The position numbers were made by a program, and so were the translations under genes. A stretch of DNA of 64,000 nucleotides from JAVBMP01 sp031552195 (lineage in GTDB: Bacteria; Desulfobacterota; Desulfovibrionia; Desulfovibrionales; Desulfovibrionaceae): NCBI GenBank assembly GCA_031552195.1, contig JAVBMT010000003.1, positions 137,042 to 201,041 of the forward strand, written 5' to 3'. Below, in pieces: positions 18,044 through 27,505 of this stretch (position 1 is the stretch's first letter; each line of letters opens with the position of its first letter). The notes under the pieces are model-generated. The model was not told the origin of the DNA. It saw nothing but the letters and a program-made list of their open reading frames with translations, and made no database searches.

Positions 18044-18969
18044 AAAAATACGATTCCGTTGTCATAGGCAGCGGTCCGGCCGGAATGACGGCGGCGCTTT
18101 ATCTTGCCCGTTTCGGCTTGAGCCTTGCTGTTATTGAAAAAATCACTCCGGGCGGGTTGCTGCTGCAAACCGCGGATATCGAAAATTACCCCGGCCTGCC
18201 CAAGGTTCATGGTTATCAGCTGGCCGATGCCATGCAGGCCCAGTTGGCCGAATACCCGCATGACGCCTACCGTGGGGCGGTGACGGACTTTGAGGCCGTG
18301 CCGGGCAAAAATCGCTTGCGCGTTGGAGAAGAATGGCTTGAAGCGCGCACGGTCGTGATATGTTCCGGCGTTCAATACCGTACGCTCAGGTTGCCGAATG
18401 AAGAGGCCTTCATCGGCAAGGGCATCTCGCATTGCGCCCTTTGCGACGGCAACTTCTTTCGCGGCCAGGTGGTAGGCGTTGTGGGCGGAGGAAATTCAGC
18501 CCTTGAAGAATCTCTTTATCTTTCCCGCCTGGTGAAGGAACTGCATATCATCCACCGGCGCGAAGGGTTCAGGGCGGACAAGGTTTACCAGGAAAAAATC
18601 CGCCAGACTCCGAACATTCATCTGCATACCTCGCGTGTGATCAAATCGCTGCACGGCGATTCTGATGGCGCCGGCCTTGAAGCCGTAACCCTGGCGTCAA
18701 CCTCCGGGCAGCCTGATGAAAAGCTGGAAATAAGCGGTCTCTTTATTTTCACCGGTTTTGACCCCAGCGCCAGTTTCCTGCCGGATGGCCTTACTGTTGA
18801 TGATTCCGGCTTTATTATTACCGACACGGAAATGCGCTGCAACCTTCCGGGCATTTTCGCGGCCGGAGACATCCGCGCCAAGAGCTGCCGCCAAATAGCC
18901 ACGGCGGTAGGCGACGGCGCCACCGCCGCAAACTCGGCCCATGCCTATCTGGAACAAGAGCATGCCTAA
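18040..18969 (+). CDS. trxB: Thioredoxin reductase
   Basis: 309-residue FAD/NADPH flavoenzyme that reduces TrxA. N-terminal FAD motif [17 protein letters not shown], redox-active CALCDG (about 132-137; the usual form is CATCDG, both cysteines kept), the NADPH-site [13 protein letters not shown] and [10 protein letters not shown], and the C-terminal FAD motif [10 protein letters not shown]. Overlaps trxA by 4 bases and bamD by 8, forming a three-gene unit. Confidence 0.96.
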   Translation: MKKYDSVVIGSGPAGMTAALYLARFGLSLAVIEKITPGGLLLQTADIENYPGLPKVHGYQLADAMQAQLAEYPHDAYRGAVTDFEAVPGKNRLRVGEEWLEARTVVICSGVQYRTLRLPNEEAFIGKGISHCALCDGNFFRGQVVGVVGGGNSALEESLYLSRLVKELHIIHRREGFRADKVYQEKIRQTPNIHLHTSRVIKSLHGDSDGAGLEAVTLASTSGQPDEKLEISGLFIFTGFDPSASFLPDGLTVDDSGFIITDTEMRCNLPGIFAAGDIRAKSCRQIATAVGDGATAANSAHAYLEQEHA

Positions 18970-19693
18970 AAAAATAATACGTTTATGTTCTGTATTTCTT
19001 TTATTGTTTACTCTTTCAGGTTGCGGCATTATTGACTGGTTTTATCTGCCCCCCTCTGAAGACACCGCCCAAGATCTTTTTGAAGCGGGCAACGACGCCA
19101 TGCGCGACAAAGACTATTCTGGAGCCGCGGCGTATTATACGAAGCTCAAGGACAACTTTCCCTTCAGCCCGTATGTGGTTGACGCGGAACTTTCACTGGC
19201 CGACTGCTATTACCTGAGCGAAGAATGGATTCCGGCGGCCGAGGCTTACAAAGAGTTTGAGAGCATGCATCCCCGGCATGAAGCCATGCCCTATGTGCTT
19301 TATTACATAGGCATGTCAAACCTTAAAAGCTATTCTTCAATAGACCGCCCGACCACAGAGGTGGAAGAGGCCTATTCGTTCTTCGCGCGCCTGCGTCAGT
19401 CTTACCCGGCGGACGAATATGCCGAGAAAGCCCTTGAGCAGATGAAAGAATGCCGCCGCCTCATGGCGGAACATGAGCTTTACCTGGGTGATTTTTACTT
19501 CCGCATGAAGAAATACGGGGCCGCTTGGCTGCGTTACAAGGCTATTACCGACAAATACCAGGATGTGGAAGAAATTTACGCTCACGCGTCAGAAAAGGCC
19601 AAATCAGCCTATCTGTTGCGCGGACAGACCGAATCCGAGGAAACCAGGCGCGAAGTTGAGCAAACCTGGCACAAATGGTTCAAATGGCTATAA
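18962..19693 (+). CDS. bamD: Outer-membrane assembly lipoprotein BamD
   Basis: 243 residues. Lipoprotein signal with lipobox LSGC (cysteine about 19), then TPR-type helices of the BamD/ComL family: [70 protein letters not shown] and a C-terminal helical pair. BamD links BamA to the other Bam subunits for beta-barrel insertion. The frame runs 7 codons upstream inside trxB; the ATG at 18962 begins the basic signal-peptide start MPKKIIR and is preferred. It overlaps the trxB end. Confidence 0.9.
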   Translation: MPKKIIRLCSVFLLLFTLSGCGIIDWFYLPPSEDTAQDLFEAGNDAMRDKDYSGAAAYYTKLKDNFPFSPYVVDAELSLADCYYLSEEWIPAAEAYKEFESMHPRHEAMPYVLYYIGMSNLKSYSSIDRPTTEVEEAYSFFARLRQSYPADEYAEKALEQMKECRRLMAEHELYLGDFYFRMKKYGAAWLRYKAITDKYQDVEEIYAHASEKAKSAYLLRGQTESEETRREVEQTWHKWFKWL

Positions 19694-20031
19694 TGGCCTT
19701 TTAAAAGTCAGAATGCCCGGGCGCGCACACGGCTGACGTTCTCCGGCGCGCGGCGCTTTAGCGCGGGGCTGACAGGCGCGTAAAACCATGGCGCGATGAA
19801 AAGTTGAGGCGTTTTACCTGAAAGGCGTAAAAACCGGCGCGGGGCTGCGATATGCGGCCTCGCGCCTTTTCGGTTCTTGCCAAGCGGGCATTCAGGTCTT
19901 ATAGTCTCTCTTTCCCGCCGAACATGTAAGCCCGGCCTGCCGCTTCGGCGGTAAACAGGCTGTTTGCGGGCGTTGCCTGACAGCCGGAGTATTCCGGAAG
20001 CGAAATTCTTCTCATAACAAGGACCAAAGCC
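19694..20031. other. Intergenic region with a terminator-like hairpin
   Basis: 338 bases without a gene. A GC-rich stem with two mismatches, GGCGCGGGGCTGC (19836-19848) against GCGGCCTCGCGCC (19854-19866), is followed by TTTT, consistent with a terminator for the trxA-trxB-bamD unit. Downstream bases up to 20031 should carry the promoter of the next gene; I see no clear -35/-10 pair. Confidence 0.45.
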
Positions 20032-23000
20032 ATGCCTCATAAGGGACCGCACATTTCCATAAATTCCGCTTCCCTTGTCAACCGCATTCTGCGCATCAAC
20101 GCGGATGATTTCGCCGAGTGGCCGGAATCGGTGCGCAGCCTGACCATTGAAATAGCCGAAGAGTTATTTCTGGTGCGCTATAATCCTTTTATTAACCCGG
20201 AAACGGTGAAAACCAGCGTGCATGCCAGGTTTGAGCAGTCGCGCCGCGCCCTTTCGCACCATTACGCCAATTCCATCAGCGAAGGGCTGACGATGTTCTG
20301 GAGCGCCCATGAGGGAGACCTGGTTTTCCGCAAGGAAATTATCGCCCGCCTGAGTGAGGTTCTGCCCAAGGAAAGCATTGACCTCAGCGCCGCTTCACGG
20401 GTGGAAAACGCCACAGACGCGACAGACCTCCGCCTTGAATTGCCCCTCCTGGTAGTGGCTCCCGGTTCGCCTGAAGAGGTCAGCGCCGTGGTGCGCCTTG
20501 CCAATGAAATGCAGTTCGCCCTCATTCCGCGCGGCGGCGGCTCCGGCCTTACCGGCGGGGCCATTCCGGCCCGCAAGCGCACGGTAATCCTTTCTTTGAC
20601 CCGCATGACGGGAATTTCGCCCGTTGACAAGGAAAACGCCGCCATTACCGTTCAGGCCGGGGTTCTCACCGCTGACGCCATCAAGGCGGCGGAAGACGCC
20701 GGGCTGCTTCTTGCCGTTGACCCAGCCTCGAAAACGGCCTCCAGCATAGGGGGCAACGTGGCGGAAAATTCCGGCGGCCCTCTGGCCTTTGAATACGGCA
20801 CAACCATAGACAGCCTGCTTTCGTACCGCATGGTCACGCCAACCGGTGAAATCATTGAAGTCGTGCGCAAAGACCACCCGCGCCATAAAATTATGGAAGA
20901 TGAAACGGTTGTCTTTGAAGTGCGTGATATTTCCGGCGGGGTGCGCAACGTGGTGCGCCTTTCCGGCGGTGAACTGCGTTCCCCGGGCCTGGGAAAGGAT
21001 GTTACCAATAAAGCCCTGAACGGCTTGCCGGGCGTGCAGAAAGAAGGCGTTGACGGCGTTGTGGTCGAGGCCACCTTCATACTGCACCCCATCCACAAGC
21101 ATATTCGCGTGCTGGTGCTGGAATTTTACGGCCGTTCCATGCACAACGCCACCCTGGCCATACGCGATGTTGTGGCGATGCGCGACCGCATCCGCGAAAA
21201 GGGCGACCTTGTAAAAATAACCGCCCTGGAAGAATTCAACAGCAAATATGTGCAGGCCATAGACTACAAGAAAAAATCGTCTTCATACGAAGGCGACCCT
21301 ATTTCCGTGCTTATCCTGCAACTGGACAGCGACAGCCAGGAAGCCCTCGACGTCACAGTGAACCGCGTTGTGGACATCTGCAAGGCCTATGAAGGCGTGG
21401 ACGTTTTTGTGGCTAAAGACGCTAAAGAAGCGGAAATTTTCTGGGAAGACCGGCACCGCCTCTCGGCCATAGCCAAACGCACTTCCGGTTTCAAGATAAA
21501 CGAAGACGTTGTTATTCCCATGAACGCCATACCGGATTTCGCCCTCTTCCTGGAACAGCTGAACCAGGAATGCATGGGCCGGGCCTATCGTAAGGCCTTG
21601 CAGGAAGTAGGGCGTTTGCCGGGCATGGCTGACGACGACAAGGAATTCAACCGCGAATTCACCTACGCCTCACGTATAGTGAAGGGTGAAATACCGTCTC
21701 TGGAGGTTTCAGACCAGGAAATGCAGCTCCACGCGGTGCTTTACCTGGGCAGCCTGCGTGAAAAATATCCGCATCTGGCCAAAAAAATCAACAAGATAGA
21801 AGAGCGTATGCTGGCCACGCAAATTATTGTGGCCAGCCACATGCACGCCGGCGACGGCAATTGCCATGTGAACATTCCGGTGAACTCCAACGATGAGGAA
21901 ATGCTGGAAGAGGCGGAAAAGGTGGCCGGGCGCGTTATGCAAAAAGCCCAGGAGCTTGGCGGCGAAGTTACAGGCGAACACGGGGTCGGCATAACCAAAA
22001 TAGCCTTCCTGTCCGAAGATAAAATGAACGCCCTGCGCGAATTCAAGCAGCTTGTGGACCCGCGCAACATCATGAACCCGGCCAAGCTTACCCAGCGCGA
22101 ACTGCCGGTCAGCTCTTTCACATTTTCCTTCAACAGCCTGATAAACGACCTCGACCAGAGCGGCCTGCCCGGAAAGGAAAGACTGATAGACCTTTTGCAG
22201 CTTGTGCAGTCCTGTACGCGCTGCGGCAAATGTAAACCTGTTTGCGGCATGCATTACCCGGAAGCCGGAATGCACTATTACCCGCGCAACCGGAATATTT
22301 CCCTGGGCGCTTTGATTGAAGCGATTTACTACTCGCAGATCAATAACGGGGAAACGGAGCCGCGTTTGCTGGACGAACTGCGCAACATGATGGAGCACTG
22401 CACCGGCTGCGGGCGCTGCACCTCGGTTTGCCCGATCAAGATCAATTCTCCGGAAGTCGCCCTGAACATGCGCGCCATGCTGGAAGAAGACGGCAAGGGC
22501 GGTCACCCGGTAAAAAGCCGTGTGCTGGCATATATCAGCAAAGATCTGCCCAAACGAGCGCCGCAGGCCGCTAAATTCGCGGCTTTCGGGCAGAATTTCC
22601 AGAACCGCGCGCTCAAGCTGGCTCCCGCCGGGTTGCGCCACGGTTTTGAAAGCCCGCTGTTCTCAGGATTCGGTCCGGGAACCGGCTTTAAAAACCTGGT
22701 TGAAACCCTGCACCTGGAGAAAGGTTCCATTTTCACCCCCAAAGGCGAAGTTAAAGGAACCCTGCTTTATTTCCCCGGTTGCGGCGCGAATTTGTTTTTC
22801 CGTTCCATCGGCCTGGCCGGGCTCATGCTTTGCCTCAAGGCCGGGTGGCGCGTGCTGTTGCCTTCCCGCAGCATGTGCTGCGGCTATCCGTTGCTTTCGG
22901 CCGGAATGCACGAGGCCTTCGCCCTTAACCAGGACAAGAACATCAGCCAGCTTCAGGAGCTTTGCCGCAAATCGGCCCAGCTCGGCTACCCGGTCACAAC

Positions 23001-23694
23001 CGTGCTGACTTCTTGCGGTTCCTGCCGCGATGGGCTGGAACGCCATTTCCTTCCGGACGTCATAGCCAGGACCAACGAAAAAGAGCTTTCCGGCGGCGAA
23101 CCGGCTTCGGCTTTCGTGCCTCAAACCGTACGCCATCTCGATGTCGGGCAGTTCATAATTTCTGAATTGCCGCCTCTGTCCGCCCCCGGAGCGGACGGTT
23201 TCTCCCGCGCTCTGTACCATTCCCCTTGCCACCCGGAATGGACCGGCGTGGCTAAAACCAAGGCCGGACCGATATACGGCGGCGCCCTGTCCAAGTTTAC
23301 CGGGCTGAAGGTAACCGTGGCTCCGGGCTGTTGCGGCGAATCCGGAATGGGGGCCATGACTTCGCCCAAAATTTACAACAAGCTGCGCCTGCGCAAGGCG
23401 GGCCGCCTTAAGAAAGCCTTGGCGGACATGCCGGACAACAGCCCGATTATCGTCGGTTGCCCGTCTTGCAAAATAGGCATTTCACGCATCATGCTAAATT
23501 ATCTGGATAAAAAGCGCCCGGTTCTGCACAGCCTCGAGCTGATAGCCGAGAACGTTTTCGGGGCGGACTGGCGTTCCCGTTGCCGTAAATTGGCCCAGCA
23601 CGCCGTTTCCGACCAGAATGGCGTGCGCGAGGTGGATTTGGCGAAGCTTTCAGGGCTGGCTGTGGATAATTCAGATAGAGAAGACGATGAGTAA
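20032..23694 (+). CDS. Large FAD-binding / iron-sulfur oxidoreductase (D-lactate dehydrogenase-like)
   Basis: 1220 residues. Order of domains: N-terminal leader (1-130), FAD-binding type 4 (PRGGGSGLTGGAIP near 175, GGNVAENSGGP near 240), FAD-oxidase C-terminal domain (HMHAGDGNCHVNIP near 605, GEVTGEHGVGITK near 645), a two-cluster ferredoxin-like domain (CTRCGKCKPVC near 725 and CTGCGRCTSVCP near 785), then two CCG cysteine-rich domains (CCGYPLLSAG near 950, CCGESGMGAM near 1105). This is the fused Dld-II/GlcD-GlcF type; in sulfate reducers such proteins oxidise D-lactate and pass electrons to the membrane pool or a partner. Substrate here is inferred. It lies next to the sulfolactate module, so a 2-hydroxy acid of that pathway is a possible alternative. 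Confidence 0.85.
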   Translation: MPHKGPHISINSASLVNRILRINADDFAEWPESVRSLTIEIAEELFLVRYNPFINPETVKTSVHARFEQSRRALSHHYANSISEGLTMFWSAHEGDLVFRKEIIARLSEVLPKESIDLSAASRVENATDATDLRLELPLLVVAPGSPEEVSAVVRLANEMQFALIPRGGGSGLTGGAIPARKRTVILSLTRMTGISPVDKENAAITVQAGVLTADAIKAAEDAGLLLAVDPASKTASSIGGNVAENSGGPLAFEYGTTIDSLLSYRMVTPTGEIIEVVRKDHPRHKIMEDETVVFEVRDISGGVRNVVRLSGGELRSPGLGKDVTNKALNGLPGVQKEGVDGVVVEATFILHPIHKHIRVLVLEFYGRSMHNATLAIRDVVAMRDRIREKGDLVKITALEEFNSKYVQAIDYKKKSSSYEGDPISVLILQLDSDSQEALDVTVNRVVDICKAYEGVDVFVAKDAKEAEIFWEDRHRLSAIAKRTSGFKINEDVVIPMNAIPDFALFLEQLNQECMGRAYRKALQEVGRLPGMADDDKEFNREFTYASRIVKGEIPSLEVSDQEMQLHAVLYLGSLREKYPHLAKKINKIEERMLATQIIVASHMHAGDGNCHVNIPVNSNDEEMLEEAEKVAGRVMQKAQELGGEVTGEHGVGITKIAFLSEDKMNALREFKQLVDPRNIMNPAKLTQRELPVSSFTFSFNSLINDLDQSGLPGKERLIDLLQLVQSCTRCGKCKPVCGMHYPEAGMHYYPRNRNISLGALIEAIYYSQINNGETEPRLLDELRNMMEHCTGCGRCTSVCPIKINSPEVALNMRAMLEEDGKGGHPVKSRVLAYISKDLPKRAPQAAKFAAFGQNFQNRALKLAPAGLRHGFESPLFSGFGPGTGFKNLVETLHLEKGSIFTPKGEVKGTLLYFPGCGANLFFRSIGLAGLMLCLKAGWRVLLPSRSMCCGYPLLSAGMHEAFALNQDKNISQLQELCRKSAQLGYPVTTVLTSCGSCRDGLERHFLPDVIARTNEKELSGGEPASAFVPQTVRHLDVGQFIISELPPLSAPGADGFSRALYHSPCHPEWTGVAKTKAGPIYGGALSKFTGLKVTVAPGCCGESGMGAMTSPKIYNKLRLRKAGRLKKALADMPDNSPIIVGCPSCKIGISRIMLNYLDKKRPVLHSLELIAENVFGADWRSRCRKLAQHAVSDQNGVREVDLAKLSGLAVDNSDREDDE

Positions 23695-23753
23695 GGCATT
23701 TTTTAAATTAAAAATGTTTCGCAGGAAACATACAACAGAATGAAACTATTGCA

Positions 23754-23787
23754 GAATGCCGCCGTAAGGCGGCATTCTTATTTTATT
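23754..23787 (+). terminator. Intrinsic terminator after the FAD/Fe-S oxidoreductase gene
   Basis: Perfect 10-bp stem GAATGCCGCC (23754-23763) / GGCGGCATTC (23768-23777) with GTAA loop and TTATTTTATT behind it. Confidence 0.9.
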
Positions 23788-23851
23788 GCGGCCGGAAAGG
23801 CTGCGGCTGCGCGCTCGCCCGGAAGGCATACAGCAGCTGGAATAAAAGTAA

Positions 23852-24007
23852 CTAGTGTTTGTTTGCAAAACAAACACTAAAAAATCCGTCAGGATTTTGC
23901 GCCACCACAGGTGGCGTGAGTTGGCTGTAAACCACGCTTTTCAGCCAACGATCTTTGCAAAAATATCCTTTAAAATTATTTGTGGAATTTTTGCAATCAG
24001 ACACTAG
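23852..24007. repeat. Cluster of consecutive perfect hairpins closed by an outer inverted repeat
   Basis: Five inverted repeats follow each other: TAGTGTTTGTT (23853-23863)/AACAAACACTA (23869-23879); AAAATCC/GGATTTT (23881-23898); CGCCACC/GGTGGCG (23900-23916); GTTGGCTG/CAGCCAAC (23920-23949); TTGCAAAAAT/ATTTTTGCAA (23955-23996). The outermost CTAGTGT (23852-23858) pairs with ACACTAG (24001-24007). The block has the look of a folded RNA or a palindromic mobile element. It lies in the 583-base gap between the oxidoreductase and tctC. Confidence 0.6.
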
Positions 24008-24009
24008 AT

Positions 24010-24135
24010 GATGCCAGTCACGAGATTGCCTAAGATTTGATTTTGACTTTTTATCAAGGCACGCCGCGCTCTCCGCTTGCGGGTGTCCGTTACCGCGCCC
24101 GCCAGATCATCTGAATTTTTTCAGAATTACCATGC
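24010..24135 (-). repeat. Diverged copy of dispersed hairpin-ended repeat
   Basis: On the minus strand it has an end hairpin TCTGAA/TTCAGA (about 24110-24126), then CTGGCGGGCGCGGTAACGG, CCCGCAAGCGGAGAG and CGCGGCGTGCC, matching block for block the internal part of the copy at 62964-63143 (CTGACGGTAGCG, CCCGCAAGCGAGCAG, CGCGGCGTGCC). The far end carries AAAAAGTCAAAATC, similar to a motif near 46225. Extent is approximate. Confidence 0.5.
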
Positions 24136-24187
24136 GCGGTTGAGATCATACTTTTGCATGTAATTTTGTATTTTTGGGGCTCAGATG

Positions 24188-24216
24188 TTGACTATCATAT
24201 ATAAGATATATTACAT
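24188..24216 (+). promoter_or_regulatory. Promoter/operator candidate of the tct transporter operon
   Basis: TTGACT (24188-24193) followed by an AT-rich stretch with TATATAAGATATA (24198-24210), itself an imperfect dyad (ATATAT-AAG-ATATAT). Twelve of thirteen bases match the minus-strand site TATATAAGACATA in front of suyA (30325-30337). GntR/HutC-type regulators bind such dyads and one is encoded between the two sites, so I read both as its operators. No perfect -10 hexamer at 17 bases. Confidence 0.55.
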
Positions 24217-24277
24217 AAGAATTGAAAGATCAGCACGGTCTGTCTAAAAGTGCAAAACATCAATCACAGGAGTTTTT

Positions 24278-25228
24278 ATGAAACGCATTCTGTTTACAGC
24301 CTTCCTTTCTGTCCTTCTATGCGCTCTTTCCGGCATCGCATACGCCCAATATCCCGACAAGGCGGTAACTTACGTCATTCCCTTCGGCCCAGGCGGCGAA
24401 TCTGACGTTGCCGCCCGCCTGCAGCAAGAAACTTTTCGTAAACTTTTCGGCCAGGAAATGATTGTTCAGTATAAACCAGGCGCCGGGGGCGCTGTAGGCT
24501 GGGCTTCCCTGAACGGGATGCCCGGAGACGGCTACACCATTATGGGCACCAACCTTCCCCACATTGTCCTGCAACCTTTGCAAAAAGGTTCCAGCTACCA
24601 GACCGATGACGTCACCAACGTTTACATGTTCCATTACACTCCGGACGCGCTGCTCGTTTCCGCCAAAAGCCCGTATAAGACATTGGCAGAATATGTGGAA
24701 GGAGCCAAGAAAGCTCCCGGCACGTTCACGGTTTCCGGAACGGGAACTTATTCGGCCAATGACGCGGCCCAATCCACCTTTGACAAAATGGCCGGCATAA
24801 AGACCAGTTATATTCCTTTTAAAACAACCGCGGATTCTTCCATGGCCATGCTGGGCATGCAGGTTACCGCTTCCTGGGGTTTTACCACCGTGGCAGTGCA
24901 GCAGGGCGACAAGGTGCGCGTTTTGGCCATAGCCGCTGAGGAACGTCATCCTCTTTTCCCTGAAGTGCCGACCTTCCGTGAGTTGGGTTATGACTACGTG
25001 GGCGGAGCTTATCGCGGCATTGCCGTTCCGAAATCCACCCCCGAAGCCGTGCGCCTGGAAGTTTCAGCCGCCATCGACGCGGTGAACAAAGATCCGGAAT
25101 TCCGCAAAAAAATGGAAAACGCCGGTTTTTCAATGGTTGACGTGCCTTACGAAAAAATATCCGGATTCATGAAAGAGAAGTCTGAATACTACCTTAACGT
25201 CGCCAAGGATCTTAAGCTTACCGATTAA
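24278..25228 (+). CDS. tctC: Tripartite tricarboxylate transporter substrate-binding protein (TctC family)
   Basis: 316-residue periplasmic receptor. Signal peptide RILFTAFLSVLLCALSGIAYA (short basic start, cleavage near residue 24) precedes the family opening YPDKAVTYVIPFGPGGESD; GAGGAVGWASLNGMPGDGYT and GTFTVSGTGTYSANDAAQST follow the Bug/TctC pattern. It captures a small organic acid and feeds the TctA/TctB permease encoded next. Given the co-regulated sulfo-lyase genes I infer a sulfolactate-like ligand, as TTT systems for sulfolactate are known in other bacteria. CAGGAG lies 8 bases upstream of the ATG. Confidence 0.9.
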   Translation: MKRILFTAFLSVLLCALSGIAYAQYPDKAVTYVIPFGPGGESDVAARLQQETFRKLFGQEMIVQYKPGAGGAVGWASLNGMPGDGYTIMGTNLPHIVLQPLQKGSSYQTDDVTNVYMFHYTPDALLVSAKSPYKTLAEYVEGAKKAPGTFTVSGTGTYSANDAAQSTFDKMAGIKTSYIPFKTTADSSMAMLGMQVTASWGFTTVAVQQGDKVRVLAIAAEERHPLFPEVPTFRELGYDYVGGAYRGIAVPKSTPEAVRLEVSAAIDAVNKDPEFRKKMENAGFSMVDVPYEKISGFMKEKSEYYLNVAKDLKLTD

Positions 25229-25273
25229 GCGGTAACGGCGCGGGCATTTTCTCTGACTAGCAAGAGGATTTTT

Positions 25274-25315
25274 ATGGCGGGCGGCGCATCCTTGGCGATG
25301 TCCGCCTTCCAGTAA
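25274..25315 (+). other. Possible 13-codon leader ORF between tctC and tctA
   Basis: AAGAGGA lies 5 bases before an ATG that opens a 13-residue frame (MAGGASLAMSAFQ). The frame sits on partly self-complementary sequence (GGCGGGCGGCGCATCC... with ATGTCCGCC). It could be chance; if real it would set the ratio of binding protein to permease. The remaining 240-base gap shows no gene. Confidence 0.25.
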
Positions 25316-25470
25316 AATTTTCTGATCAGGACAGCTGCTAAAAGGAGTTTCGCCATCTCTCCAGAGGGGTGTAGGCCGATTTAAAGAGGCCGGCTCATTC
25401 CCAGGCTATTCCGGAGTATTTTGCCGTAAAGCGCCTGTTTTGAAACCCAGGCCGCAAAGAGGGATTCTTT

Positions 25471-26997
25471 ATGTCATTTATAAATATCTTGCAGGAAGCC
25501 TTTTCGCTTATTAATTTGTTTTTTTGCGTTTTGGGAGTTGTGGCCGGTACGATTATCGGCGCTCTGCCCGGTCTTTCCGCCACAATGGCGGTCGCGGTTC
25601 TTGTTCCGCTCACTTTCACCATGCCCACCAGCACCGCGCTTATCTTGCTCGGCGCCATTTACACCGGGGCCATTTATGGCGGATCATACGCGGCCATTCT
25701 GGTAAACACCCCCGGAACGCCTTCCGCAATTGCAACCACCTTTGACGGTTTTCCCATGGCCAAAAAGGGCGATGGCGCCCTGGCGATTTCCTGCGCTACC
25801 ATAGCCTCTGTTTTCGGCGGGTGCGTCGGAGTCGCTTTTCTTATAACCCTGGCCCCCCTTCTGGCGGACGCCGCCTTGATGTTCGGGCCAATGGAATATT
25901 TCTGGCTGGCTATTTTCGGCCTGACGCTAATTTCTTCAATTTCAGAGGGAAGCACACTTAAAGGCTTCGCCGGAGCCGCCCTTGGTCTGCTTATTTCCAC
26001 CATCGGCGTTGCCGTTATTGGCGGCGATACCCGCTACACTTACGGCTCCAGCATGCTTTTGAGCGGCATTGATATTGTAGCGGCGCTGATCGGGCTTTAT
26101 TGCGTTCCGGTGCTGATTGACCTTGCCTTGCAAAAAGCCCAGCACCTTGAAGCCCCAAGCCAGATTACCGGTTACCGTTTCAGGGAGGCCGTCGGCCTTG
26201 CGGTAAAAGATAAAGTCAACCTGATACGCAGTTCTGTTATCGGCACAATTGTGGGCATATTGCCGGGCGCGGGCGGCTCTGTGGCAAGCCTGGTGGCTTA
26301 TTCCGAAGCCCGCCGCAGTTCGCCGCGCAGTGAAAATTTCGGCAAGGGCGAGCCTGGCGGGGTTTTCGCGACGGAAAGCGCCAACAATGCGACTGTTGGG
26401 GGCGGCTTCATTCCCACCCTGGTTCTCGGCATACCAGGCACCCCGCCGGATGCCGTTATTCTGGGCGCGCTTATGGTCAAAAGCGTAAAAACAGGGCCGG
26501 CTTTGTTCACCAGCGGCGACGGCATAGTTTACATTTTCATCCTCGGGCTGCTTATCGCCACCCTGCTCATGCTGCCCATAGGGCTTTTTATCGGGCGCTA
26601 TGCCTATAAATCCATAGCCGGGGTGTCTAAGAGCGTTTTGATTCCCCTAATCGCTTTTATGTGCGTTATCGGTTCATTCGCCATTCAAAACAGCCTGGAT
26701 GATACCCTTATAATGGTCATTCTCGGCGTTATAGCCTGGTTTCTCAACCGTTACGGATTCCCGGCTTCTCCGATTGTGCTCGGCATAATCCTTGGTCCGA
26801 TTGCGGAACAGGGTTTTGTGCAAGGATATCTGATAGGCAAGGCCAATAGCGACATTATGGGAGCTTTCTTTGGGCGCCCGATCTCGCTGGCGATTATCGG
26901 ACTGGCGCTTTTGACCCTTTCTTACCCGATAATTACAGCGCGCAAGGCCCAAAGACGTCTGGCGGCCCAAACGGCTGAAGGCAAGGAGGATTGCTGA
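25471..26997 (+). CDS. tctA: Tripartite tricarboxylate transporter large permease subunit (TctA family)
   Basis: 508-residue inner-membrane protein with about 11-12 helices. TctA marks: GTIIGALPGLSATMAVAVLV (first half), GAIYGGSYAAILVNTPGTPS, and in the second half the repeat motif GTIVGILPGAGGSVASLVAY and LGIPGTPPDAVILGALM. The paired GxLPGxG/NTPG motifs are the signature of the family. It would carry out ion-coupled uptake. Order in this operon is C-A-B rather than the common C-B-A. TctB starts 1 base after its stop. Confidence 0.95.
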   Translation: MSFINILQEAFSLINLFFCVLGVVAGTIIGALPGLSATMAVAVLVPLTFTMPTSTALILLGAIYTGAIYGGSYAAILVNTPGTPSAIATTFDGFPMAKKGDGALAISCATIASVFGGCVGVAFLITLAPLLADAALMFGPMEYFWLAIFGLTLISSISEGSTLKGFAGAALGLLISTIGVAVIGGDTRYTYGSSMLLSGIDIVAALIGLYCVPVLIDLALQKAQHLEAPSQITGYRFREAVGLAVKDKVNLIRSSVIGTIVGILPGAGGSVASLVAYSEARRSSPRSENFGKGEPGGVFATESANNATVGGGFIPTLVLGIPGTPPDAVILGALMVKSVKTGPALFTSGDGIVYIFILGLLIATLLMLPIGLFIGRYAYKSIAGVSKSVLIPLIAFMCVIGSFAIQNSLDDTLIMVILGVIAWFLNRYGFPASPIVLGIILGPIAEQGFVQGYLIGKANSDIMGAFFGRPISLAIIGLALLTLSYPIITARKAQRRLAAQTAEGKEDC

Positions 26998-26998
26998 C

Positions 26999-27505
26999 AT
27001 GGCGAATGCAACTCAACGAGACAACGGCGGCATCGCTGTAAGTCTTATTTTGGCTGTGGCTGGCGTATTCGGATTTTACGAAGGCACAAAACTTTCCACT
27101 TTTGCCGGCATATTTCCGCAAACTTTTTCCGCGATATTGGTAATCAGTTCTCTGGCGTATGCTGTTATTGCGCTAATGCGGGGCGGCGTATGCAAGGCAA
27201 AAGGGATGATAGATTTTCCGGTACGCGGTTTTCTTGTACCGGTTGTGCTTGCCTTGTGGGCTATCTTCATGGAATATGGGGGCTTTCTCGCGTGCGGGTT
27301 TGCCGGGTACTTTTGCCTGGCGATGCTGGCGAACCAGAGCGGCAGGCTTACTCTGCGCTATGCCTTGATTCACGCCGTTATTTCCTTTATAGTGGTTGGC
27401 GCGTTCTATATCCTGTTCAAGGTATTCCTTGGTGTGCCTTTGCCGGTTGGCAGCCTTGATTTGCCGGGCCGGTTCGCGATGATATTCAAAGCATTTTCAT
27501 TTTGA
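26999..27505 (+). CDS. tctB: Tripartite tricarboxylate transporter small permease subunit (TctB family)
   Basis: 168 residues with four hydrophobic helices (GGIAVSLILAVAGVFGFYEG, FSAILVISSLAYAVIALM, VLALWAIFMEYGGFLACGFA, a C-terminal one with IVVGAFYILFKVFLGVPLP). The closing KVFLGVPLP is the typical TctB end. Sequence is otherwise weakly conserved, but size, topology and position directly behind tctA make the call firm. The stop is followed by a 490-base gap. Confidence 0.85.
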   Translation: MANATQRDNGGIAVSLILAVAGVFGFYEGTKLSTFAGIFPQTFSAILVISSLAYAVIALMRGGVCKAKGMIDFPVRGFLVPVVLALWAIFMEYGGFLACGFAGYFCLAMLANQSGRLTLRYALIHAVISFIVVGAFYILFKVFLGVPLPVGSLDLPGRFAMIFKAFSF

